Below, piece after piece: positions 15,386 through 22,782 of a stretch of 64,000 nucleotides of DNA. Numbering within the stretch: position 1 is the first letter of the stretch; each line of letters begins with the position of its first letter. Origin of the DNA: Bradyrhizobium sp. RP6 (GTDB lineage Bacteria > Pseudomonadota > Alphaproteobacteria > Rhizobiales > Xanthobacteraceae). The DNA lies in assembly GCF_003837805.1 (NCBI RefSeq), contig NZ_RQIT01000024.1, positions 45,008-109,007 of the forward strand, read 5' to 3'. Position numbers and translations under genes: made by a program. Below the pieces are notes generated by a model, which made no database searches, had not been told where the DNA came from, and worked only from the letters and a program-made list of their open reading frames with translations.

Positions 15386-16270
15386 CTAGATTCGCGTGAT
15401 GTCGGCGTAGGGCGGAGCTGAATCCGTCGGCTGAGGGGCCGGGGCCGTCGACAGCCACCAGCCCTCACCGGCAAACCAGCATGTCTCATCGGGAGTGCCT
15501 TCTCTCCGCAGAGACTGCACGCCTTCCCATCCTCTTGCGAACGCCTCACTCAATCGCCGACCGACCTCGGCGTCCTGCAATCCGGCACAGCCGATGAACT
15601 GGGCACGGCCGAGGAATGTCGCTGGCCAGATCGCGCCGCTATCCGGGCGGGTGATCATCAACATGCCGCCGAGCGTGCCCTCCGGCGCCAACGGGAACAC
15701 CAGCCGCCCGCCGGGCCGCAGCGCATCGAGCCATTCCGCAGCCGGCTGCGCCGCGCCCGCGCAGACGTAGATCACGTCCGCAGCGGGCAGATCCGACGCG
15801 ATGCCGGAGCGTTCGCGCACATCCACATGGGCAATGTCCTTCAGATTGTCGCGCGCGAGCGCCGAAAGGCGCGAGTCGATCTCATAGGCGTGAACGCGGC
15901 CGCCGGGTCCGACGAGATGAGCGAGGATCGCGGTGTAATAGCCGCTGCCCGCGCCGATCTGGACCACGGTCTCGCCTTCCCTGACGGCGCAACCGCTGAG
16001 CCAGTAGGCGTGCGCACCGGGCATTCCGATATTGAGGCCGCGCGCCGCGTCCAACGCCAGCAGCGCGTTCTGGTAGATGAAGGCAGGATCGTCATCGGGT
16101 GTCACGACATAGGGGTGACTGCCGAAGGAGATCGACCACGGCCCGGGCCCGACGAACGGCTCGCGCCTGACGGTCCGAAACGCCTGCTCGATGCGAGGAT
16201 CCGCAGTCTTCGCAGCGGCACAAATCAGCTGTGCATAGAATGCACGATATTTTGTCGAACGATCTTCCAT
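15386..16270 (-). CDS. PCMT-type SAM-dependent methyltransferase
   Basis: 294 residues related to protein-L-isoaspartate O-methyltransferase. Motif I is VVQIGAGSGYYTAILAHLVG, followed by VHAYEID (acidic SAM-ribose residue) and DVIYVCAGA. A C-terminal extension of ~60 residues includes ETCWFAGEGWWLS. The classical PCMT GSxYY-type substrate motif is not clear, so it could be a paralogue with another substrate. CCGGAGGCGAC precedes the ATG at 16268-16270, which I take as the start. It lies tail-to-head with the polysaccharide cluster. Confidence 0.82.
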   Translation of the reverse strand: MEDRSTKYRAFYAQLICAAAKTADPRIEQAFRTVRREPFVGPGPWSISFGSHPYVVTPDDDPAFIYQNALLALDAARGLNIGMPGAHAYWLSGCAVREGETVVQIGAGSGYYTAILAHLVGPGGRVHAYEIDSRLSALARDNLKDIAHVDVRERSGIASDLPAADVIYVCAGAAQPAAEWLDALRPGGRLVFPLAPEGTLGGMLMITRPDSGAIWPATFLGRAQFIGCAGLQDAEVGRRLSEAFARGWEGVQSLRREGTPDETCWFAGEGWWLSTAPAPQPTDSAPPYADITRI

Positions 16271-16345
16271 GTCGCCTCCGGGAAGCGCAGACGACGATAG
16301 CACATCAATTGCGATATTCGCGTGATCCTGCAACCGGGCGTGGCG

Positions 16346-17503
16346 CTATCGCACTCCCTTGCCCATCGCCCGCGCCGCGAGGGCGGCGAGCTTCGGATAG
16401 CGGCGCAGGCCCTGCGCGGCATGATCGCGCCATGCGTAGGGCAAACCGCGCCAGGACAGCGCGACGCTGACATCGGTCAGCGGCACCCTCTCGGCGCCGA
16501 GGCGCCGCTTGTAGTCCTGATTGCCGATGCTGAGGTCGAAGCGGCGCAGGCCCTGCGCATGCAGCGCCGCCATGGTGCGCTCGGTCACGAGCAGGCCGGG
16601 CGAGCAGCTCGACCATGAATCGCTGGCGTGACTGATGCGCAGCAGGACATAGGTCGCGCCGTGCTTGACGCCGAGCGCGGTGGCGACGATGCCCTCATCG
16701 CACACCAGCGCCGAGACGGTGGCATAACCTTCCGCGACGCCCCGGCGGACGACCTCGCGATAGAACCGCGCATGGGTCTCGTCGTTGAGGACGAACGGCG
16801 AGCCGAGCTTTCGCATGCGCGCCTGCTGCTGCGCATCCATCACGTCGAGCAGTTCATGCGCGCGCCCGACGTTCGCGGCGATCTCGAATCGCGCGCCGGC
16901 ATGGCGGCTGAAGACCCGCCAGCAGCGCGGCATCTGCAGGCGCTTGATCGCGGCCTGGTAGTCGCGATAGTCATCGCCCATCAACACGAGATTGCCATTG
17001 AGCGAGGAGGATCCGATCCGGCCGAGCGACACCAGCGGGTTCGGCTTGCCGCCGATCTGGGCCGGCATCTTCCTCAGGCGGAGCAGATCGAAACGGTCGG
17101 GCAGCGCGCGCAACGCGTCGATCAATGCCTTGTTGATCGCATCCGTCGCCCCCGCGTCCGGCGCGGCATCGAGCGCCAGGATCGGCGCGTTGTTGTCGGA
17201 GACGCCGAGGTCCGCGAACTCGACGATGCGGATGCCGCGCCTGATATGGCGGATCATCGGCACGATCGCGATGTCCTTGCCGGTGGCCACATCGGAGATC
17301 ACGGCGATCAGCGGGGCGACGTCGCGAAACGCCTCGTACCAGGCGTCGAGCCAGTCAACATGCTGGAACGCGGCGCGGTGACCGGCGCTCGGGCGCGAGG
17401 CCACGTGCCGCCACTCACGCACGAAATCGATCGCGATTCCCGACGTGCTGGACACCTGGCCGTCTAGTTGCTCGACGCTGAGAAACGTCATTCCGCCGGA
17501 CAT
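16346..17503 (-). CDS. GNAT acetyltransferase of CelD/FemAB type
   Basis: 385 residues of the CelD/BcsL-like (GNAT acetyltransferase-6) type found in polysaccharide operons. Landmarks: FQHVDWLDAWYEAFRD near residue 45, IVPMIRHIRRGIRIVEFADLGVSDNNAPI, then RVFSRHAGARFEIA and ALGVKHGATYVLLRI...SPGLLVTERTMAALHAQGLRRFDLSIGNQDYKRRLGA. These transfer acyl or aminoacyl groups onto sugars or lipid carriers. The ATG at 17501-17503 starts the conserved part; no ribosome-binding site is visible and a second ATG lies 4 codons on. It is the last gene of the minus-strand pair that starts the cluster. Confidence 0.8.
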   Translation of the reverse strand: MSGGMTFLSVEQLDGQVSSTSGIAIDFVREWRHVASRPSAGHRAAFQHVDWLDAWYEAFRDVAPLIAVISDVATGKDIAIVPMIRHIRRGIRIVEFADLGVSDNNAPILALDAAPDAGATDAINKALIDALRALPDRFDLLRLRKMPAQIGGKPNPLVSLGRIGSSSLNGNLVLMGDDYRDYQAAIKRLQMPRCWRVFSRHAGARFEIAANVGRAHELLDVMDAQQQARMRKLGSPFVLNDETHARFYREVVRRGVAEGYATVSALVCDEGIVATALGVKHGATYVLLRISHASDSWSSCSPGLLVTERTMAALHAQGLRRFDLSIGNQDYKRRLGAERVPLTDVSVALSWRGLPYAWRDHAAQGLRRYPKLAALAARAMGKGVR

Positions 17504-17610
17504 ACGACTACTGAAGGTTTCCCGGTAGATTATGTTTTGCTGCAGACCACAAGCAACCTTGCCGCTTATCCTTAAGCCGATGTCACCGGCGGCCCGGCTG
17601 CGACAAGCTG

Positions 17611-18942
17611 TCAGCGTCCCGGCTCTCTCTGCTCGACGCATTGGAACCTTGCCAGGAAGTGCAGGCCGGCCACGGCAAGAGCGAACATGAACCAGATGGG
17701 ATTCTGCCGGTCGAGCAGGAACGTCTCGGTGGCTCCGTAGTACAGGCCGAACAACCACACGGTGAGGAACAGCTTGGCCAGTGCGCCACTGCGGCTGCGC
17801 GCCTGGGCCGTCTGAAAGTTGCCCAGCGGTGCGAGCACAAAGACGAGAACGACCAGCAGCAGGCCCGGCAGGCCGATTGTGACCGCGAGGTCGAGATAGC
17901 TGTTGTGACTGTGGGCCGCAGTGGTTGCCCATTCGGCACCTTGCGCAGTCTGACGTGCCGTCACGTCGTCCCAGAACGCCGCATAGCCGTGGCCGATGAT
18001 CGGCTTCTCCGCGACGGCCGCGAGCGCGAACTCCCAGATCGCGGAGCGGCCGGTGAAGGTGGGATCGAGCGGAAGCAGCCGCGTCACGCCGCCGAGCACC
18101 GGGCTCATGACACTGCCGACGGTCAACAGGTTCATCGCGATCAGCGGCACGAAGCAGATGATCCGCTTCAGCCACAGGCCTGGCGTGACATAGACAAGCG
18201 AGGCGAGCGCGTAGATCGCCAGGCACAGCACCGAGGACGTCTTGCCGCCGGTGAAGATCAGGAAGATGCCGGCCAGCGCTGCGATCGCCGGCCCCATCAC
18301 GAACGAGCCCACGGCGGACAGGTAGATGCCGACATAGACAAGGATGGTCATCACGGGCGAGGCGATGTTCTTGTGGCCAAAGGTGCCGCGCCAGTCGCCG
18401 GCAAGTTGCGGCTCGGCGATGTCGAGGGCCGTGTGGATCGAATATTGCGGCGCGAGGACGACGCCGAGATAGCAGAGCGCGAGCAGCACGAGCGCGGCGA
18501 TACCCAGGCAAAGATTGAAGCTGCGCTGCGTCGGCGGCAGCAACGGCAGCAAGACGGCGAGCGACGTCACGCTGGCCGCGAGCACGAACCGCTGAAGCGA
18601 AACGCCGCGGCTCTCGGAGAAGACGATGTTGACCAGCAGCCAGCCCACGAGGCAGAGATGAAGCGGCGTCAGCAGGCTCTTCAGCGCGGGCGCATCCGAA
18701 GCCGCGACGCACAGCACGGCGACCGCAGCCAGGAGGCCCCAGAAAACATAGGTCAGCGCCATTCGTCCGCCGACGACGGTGGTGACGTCGGGGTTGCGCA
18801 GGTCGGGGAACGGATCGAGCGTCACCAGCACCAACAGCAGCGCCCCGATCGCGACGAGGCAACGCGCCGCCTGCAAAGCATTGAGCCGCGCAAGGCCGTC
18901 GCGCAGGACATGGCCCAACGATCTCGCCTCGATCTCAATCAT
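17611..18942 (-). CDS. O-antigen ligase / Wzy-type polymerase
   Basis: 443 residues with ~11 hydrophobic segments. The Wzy_C signature is clear: LDPTFTGRSAIWEFALAAVAEKPIIGHGYAAFW, then AHSHNSYLDLAVTIGLPGLLL near residue 370. These inner-membrane enzymes join or polymerise lipid-linked glycans; the similarity to ExoQ-like proteins suits an exopolysaccharide role. The frame remains open to 19026, but the extra 28 codons have balanced third bases, unlike this genome, so I start at the ATG at 18940-18942; no ribosome site settles it. It is divergent from the glycosyltransferase at 19274. Confidence 0.88.
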   Translation of the reverse strand: MIEIEARSLGHVLRDGLARLNALQAARCLVAIGALLLVLVTLDPFPDLRNPDVTTVVGGRMALTYVFWGLLAAVAVLCVAASDAPALKSLLTPLHLCLVGWLLVNIVFSESRGVSLQRFVLAASVTSLAVLLPLLPPTQRSFNLCLGIAALVLLALCYLGVVLAPQYSIHTALDIAEPQLAGDWRGTFGHKNIASPVMTILVYVGIYLSAVGSFVMGPAIAALAGIFLIFTGGKTSSVLCLAIYALASLVYVTPGLWLKRIICFVPLIAMNLLTVGSVMSPVLGGVTRLLPLDPTFTGRSAIWEFALAAVAEKPIIGHGYAAFWDDVTARQTAQGAEWATTAAHSHNSYLDLAVTIGLPGLLLVVLVFVLAPLGNFQTAQARSRSGALAKLFLTVWLFGLYYGATETFLLDRQNPIWFMFALAVAGLHFLARFQCVEQREPGR

Positions 18943-19273
18943 GTCTGCGGCGCTGCGGTCCAAACTGCATTCCAGGCAAGTGGTACGCGGAGGAGCTCCA
19001 ATTTCTAGCTCGTCCCCGTTAACCATCCGTCAACCAGCATCCCGACAATGGCGGACATTGGTGCAGCCGAGCCGGCCGCACTCTTCCAGATCTGCCACCG
19101 GCTCGATGGCCCGGCTTAACGCTAATACGCGAAACCGGCGCCGCGTAGACCTTCGCGGCAACGGCTTGACCGGAAAGCGAGTATCATCCGCCGGCAGCCG
19201 GACTTGCGATCGTCAGCGTTGCCAACGCGGCCGATAGGTCCCGGTTAACAGATCATTAAAGACGAGCCGCAAC
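18943..19273. promoter_or_regulatory. Divergent promoter region with TTAACGC-type motif
   Basis: 331 bp between divergent polysaccharide genes. It is A/T-richer than the flanking genes and has a motif TTAACGCTAATACGC at 19116-19130, matched 13/15 in the next divergent region (21562-21576). A further TTAACAGATCATTAAAG lies just before the glycosyltransferase start. No gene is supported here. Confidence 0.45.
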
Positions 19274-20260
19274 TTGATCACCGCCGAAGACGTTCTCGAA
19301 CTGCCAGCCGCAACCCGCGCCGCGGCGCCAGCGCGCCTCCCGCTTCGGCTCGGCTCAACTACGTCGGTGTCCGTCGTCATTCCCGCCAAGAACGCCGCAG
19401 CCTATGTCGGCGAAACGCTCGCCAGCGCTCTGGCGCAGCCCGAGGTGACCGAGGTGATCGTCGTCGACGACGGCTCGACCGACGAAACAGTTGCGATCGT
19501 CCGGGCCGTGCGAGACGCGCGGTTGCGCCTGATGCAGAACGACTCCACGGGTGTCTCGGCGGCGCGCAATCTCGGCGCCCGGCATGCGAGCGGCGAGTGG
19601 CTGCTCTTCCTCGATTCCGACGACCGCCTCCGTCCCGGCGCGGTGGCGGCGCTGCTGTCGGCGGCGCGCGGTGCTCCGCGCGCGGTTCTCGTCTACGGCG
19701 ACTACAACACGATCGATAGCGAAGGACGGCAGATCGGCCGGCGCGACCTGTTGAAGGGACGCCGCAAGCCGTCCGGCGACGTGCTGGTGCAGCTCGCCGC
19801 CGGGAACTTCATCGTCAACGGTGGCATCGTGCTCACCCGTGCGGACACCTTCCGCGCCGTCGGCGGTTTCGACGTCTCGCTCCGATATTGCGAGGACTGG
19901 CATTGCTGGTGCCGCCTTGCAGCGATCGGCGAGTTCGAATTCGCGCCGAAGCTTCTGCTCGACTATCGCCTGCATACGGCCAACACGATGAACGCGGCGG
20001 TGCGTACCCCGCAGGATTTCCTGCCGGCGGTCGCGCGGGTTTTCGACGACGGGCTGATCCTGGCGAGGCTCCCCGAGGGCGCGGCAAGCGGATTGCGCCG
20101 GGCCGCCGAGATTCATCTCGTCACCTATTCGGCGATGCAGGCGGTTCGCTTCGGCAGATATCGCGAAGCCTTCGCTTACATTGCGATGATCGGCCGGCGG
20201 TCGCTCAGATCGCTGCCACGCGCCGCGATCAGGGTCGTCCTCGCCCGCTTCGGCATCTAG
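19274..20260 (+). CDS. Family 2 glycosyltransferase
   Basis: 328 residues. GT-A fold: SVVIPAKNAAAYVGETLAS near residue 34, VIVVDDGSTDETV, RNLGARHASGEWLLFLDSDDRL (DxD-type metal and sugar-nucleotide site), and GGFDVSLRYCEDWHCWCRLAA (acceptor ED motif). It should add one sugar to a lipid-linked repeat at the cytoplasmic face. The start is a TTG at 19274 because no ATG or GTG lies ahead of the domain in frame; GACGAG is the only upstream purine run, so the start is moderately uncertain. It converges on the next glycosyltransferase with a 15-bp gap. Confidence 0.88.
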   Translation: MITAEDVLELPAATRAAAPARLPLRLGSTTSVSVVIPAKNAAAYVGETLASALAQPEVTEVIVVDDGSTDETVAIVRAVRDARLRLMQNDSTGVSAARNLGARHASGEWLLFLDSDDRLRPGAVAALLSAARGAPRAVLVYGDYNTIDSEGRQIGRRDLLKGRRKPSGDVLVQLAAGNFIVNGGIVLTRADTFRAVGGFDVSLRYCEDWHCWCRLAAIGEFEFAPKLLLDYRLHTANTMNAAVRTPQDFLPAVARVFDDGLILARLPEGAASGLRRAAEIHLVTYSAMQAVRFGRYREAFAYIAMIGRRSLRSLPRAAIRVVLARFGI

Positions 20261-20275
20261 TCCGTCGCCGCGGCA

Positions 20276-21304
20276 TCAGGACACGATCTTCGAGGCTTCA
20301 TAAGGCTTCGGCTCGAGGCCAAAGGCTGCCAGGGCAGCGCCGAGCGCAACCATCACGGGATGCATCGCGACGACTGCTTTCGACGATCTCAGCAGGGCTG
20401 CGGCGCGAACCAGCGACAGCGGCACCCGCCCAAGCATCTGCACGAACACCCGCGCACGCGCCGCCGTGTTCTGCGCGGCCTTGTACTGCACACGATAGTT
20501 GATCGCGCCGATGCGCAGGCCGCGCTTTGCGATCCAGCCCAGGCTGGTGCGGTTGTGCGGCACGGTCTCGCTGATGACGGCGTCCGCCGTCCAGTGGAAC
20601 AGCATGCCGGCGTCGCGGCATCGCACGAAGAAATCGCAATCGCCGCCGCCAAGAAAATTGAAGCGCAGGTCGAACGCGGGACGATCGAACCGCTCGAAGG
20701 CGGCACGCGTGATCAGACAATTGCCGCAACCGTAGATCAGCGGCACCGCGCCGCTGTAATCGTAGGCGGGACAGAAGGCGGGATGACGCGAAAGCCAGGG
20801 CTTGCTGTCGTCGTCGAAGACCGGCAGCACCGGCCCGCCGACCACGTCGGCACCGGTCGCCTCCGCAGTGCGGACCATCAGTTCGAGCCAGTCGCTTGAT
20901 GCGATCTCGTCGTCGTCGATCATCAGGAAACGGGTCGCGGCGGGAAACAGCTCCTGCGCCGTCTCGAATGCAGCATTGATTGCCTGGCAGTTCCCCTGCC
21001 GCTTCTCGATGAGGCAGACGCCCTGGAGCCGTCCAGCGGCCAGAAACTCCGCCGCAACCGGGGCGCTTTCGCGCCGGATGGCATCGTTCTCGACCATGAC
21101 GACCGCAAAGGAACGCGGGGTGCGCTGGTTCGCCAGCGATTCCAGCGTCAGCCGCAGGTGCTGCGGACGGCGGAAGCAGGGGATGCAGACGACGATGCCG
21201 ACCGACAGGTCGATGACATCAGAGCTCGCCGCGATCTCCCGGTTGGGATCGCGCACGGCATCCGAGACGCGCGTGGCGGACAGGTCTGTCGGGATCAATG
21301 TCAT
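20276..21304 (-). CDS. Family 2 glycosyltransferase
   Basis: 342 residues. GT-A landmarks: GIVVCIPCFRRPQHLRLTLESL near residue 36, RFLMIDDDEIASSDWLE (DDD metal site), and FNFLGGGDCDFFVRCRDAG (the catalytic GGxD-type region). The C-terminus has hydrophobic segments that suggest membrane contact. It differs clearly from the neighbour at 19274, so it adds a different sugar. It is divergent from the methyltransferase at 21691. Confidence 0.88.
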   Translation of the reverse strand: MTLIPTDLSATRVSDAVRDPNREIAASSDVIDLSVGIVVCIPCFRRPQHLRLTLESLANQRTPRSFAVVMVENDAIRRESAPVAAEFLAAGRLQGVCLIEKRQGNCQAINAAFETAQELFPAATRFLMIDDDEIASSDWLELMVRTAEATGADVVGGPVLPVFDDDSKPWLSRHPAFCPAYDYSGAVPLIYGCGNCLITRAAFERFDRPAFDLRFNFLGGGDCDFFVRCRDAGMLFHWTADAVISETVPHNRTSLGWIAKRGLRIGAINYRVQYKAAQNTAARARVFVQMLGRVPLSLVRAAALLRSSKAVVAMHPVMVALGAALAAFGLEPKPYEASKIVS

Positions 21305-21690
21305 GACGTTCTAGATGTCCGAGATGTATTGAAAAAGCCCTGCTTCGATCGCGCGGATCGACCTCGTCCCGCGATGGCACGCCGCCGCGGAACAGATGCG
21401 TGCCAGAATGAACGGCCGGCGCGCGGCGATCTCCAGCCATCCTGACATAACACTAGGCACTTAACCGCCTTCGCGGGTTTCTGCCGCAGAACCTCGCATG
21501 CGTGTTAGTGCAATTCGCGGTCCAGTGTGCCGACAATGTCTCAACATGAACAATGCCGTAGTTAACGCCTATACGCATTAACCCGGCCGTAAGCACTGCG
21601 ATCAGTGAGACGGCGCGGCATCGGATTTGCTCTTCGGGCGAGCGAGTCTTCTCCTGTAAAATTGAACAGAACAAGCGCGGTCAGAAAATC
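21305..21690. promoter_or_regulatory. Divergent promoter region with second TTAACGC-type motif
   Basis: 386 bp. The motif TTAACGCCTATACGC lies at 21562-21576, followed by ATTAACCCGGC; the copy at 19116 is followed by GAAACCGGC. This pairing suggests a shared regulator of the polysaccharide genes. The rest contains no supported gene. Confidence 0.45.
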
Positions 21691-22491
21691 ATGAACAAGC
21701 CAGCCACGATCGACTTCGCGACAGCCACGGCAATCAATGTCTCCGCGTCCACACCACCTACCCAGGCGCTGCACGATCTGGTCCCCGGCGAAGCCCGCGA
21801 CAGCCTGCTCGCCGTCCATGACGTGCTGTGCCGCGAGCTGCCGCGGGACCGGCTCGCCATCTATGAAGCCGGCGGCGGCTCGTGCAGCGTTCTCCCACCG
21901 GAATTGCTGAGCCGCAGCAAGGTCACGGTGGTCGACATCGACGAGGACCAGGTCCGCAACAACACCTACGCCGACGAGGCGATCCTCGGCGACGTCCAGA
22001 CCTACCGCTTCGGACCCGAGACCTTCGATCTCGTGATCTGCTACAACGTGATCGAGCATCTGCCGAACGTCGACGCCGCGCTCCTGAACTTCCGTGACGC
22101 ACTCAAGCGCGGCGGGATGATCCTGATCGGTGCGCCCAATCCGCGCTCGCTCTCAGGTGTCGTCACCAAATATTCGCCGCACTGGTTTCACGTCTGGTTC
22201 TACCGGCACATCCGCGGCATCAAGGATGCCGGTTTGCCCGGCGAGCCACCGTTCCCGACGTTCTTCCATCCGCTGGTGACGCTGCCCCGGCTCGAAGCAT
22301 TCGCGACCGCCAACGGCCTCGAGATGATCTATCGTCGCGAGGTCGAGAGTCCGCGCTATCCCGAGATGCGCCGGCGCAAGCCGCTGTTTGCAGCCCTGAT
22401 CGACGCCGGCGCCGCGGTGCTGAACGCCGTGCTCCCGCGCGGCACCGACGTCCGTCGCGGCGACTATCACGTCATCCTGCGGAAGATCTGA
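21691..22491 (+). CDS. Class I SAM-dependent methyltransferase
   Basis: 266 residues. Motif I is IYEAGGGSCSVLPPELL, the acidic VTVVDIDEDQV follows, then FDLVICYNVIEHLPNVDAALLNFRDALKRGGMILIGAPNP, the Methyltransf_11/12 pattern. The C-terminal third holds HWFHVWFYRHIRG and HPLVTLPRLEAFA, seen in methyltransferases of surface polysaccharide clusters. It probably O-methylates a sugar or a lipid-linked intermediate. The ATG at 21691 has no strong ribosome site. Confidence 0.85.
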   Translation: MNKPATIDFATATAINVSASTPPTQALHDLVPGEARDSLLAVHDVLCRELPRDRLAIYEAGGGSCSVLPPELLSRSKVTVVDIDEDQVRNNTYADEAILGDVQTYRFGPETFDLVICYNVIEHLPNVDAALLNFRDALKRGGMILIGAPNPRSLSGVVTKYSPHWFHVWFYRHIRGIKDAGLPGEPPFPTFFHPLVTLPRLEAFATANGLEMIYRREVESPRYPEMRRRKPLFAALIDAGAAVLNAVLPRGTDVRRGDYHVILRKI

Positions 22492-22555
22492 CAGCCGTGA
22501 CGCGTGCCTGGCCCATCACTGATCGAGCTGCGGCTCGCGGCCACGCCGCGCGCGG

Positions 22556-22568
22556 TAACGAATCGTTA
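22556..22568. promoter_or_regulatory. Perfect TAACGA-A-TCGTTA palindrome
   Basis: A 13-bp perfect palindrome lies in the 291-bp gap 22492-22782 before the Wzz/kinase-like gene. The gap also contains A/T-rich segments (around 22636-22685) that suit a promoter. A regulator binding here is inferred, not shown. Confidence 0.45.
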
Positions 22569-22782
22569 ATCCCTGGAAGGCCCCGGTGTCGCGAGCGTCA
22601 CGAGGACGCCCCGATGGGCGGTATGCGCTTAAACGCTTTGTTTGCCATTTCGGTGAATAGTCCCTCAGTGAGTATGGTTAATTTTCCCTGTTGCGTTGAT
22701 TGGGCCCCCATATCCCGGGTGCGTAGCGTAAAGCGAAGAGTAACCCCTCAGCCCGCGGCAGTTGGAATGAAAGCTGGGGATC

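Noticed and set aside
16346..18862. An 838-codon minus-strand frame covering the acetyltransferase and part of the ligase
   Set aside because: Only the part from 17503 downward is protein-like; the rest is a shadow of the O-antigen ligase frame.
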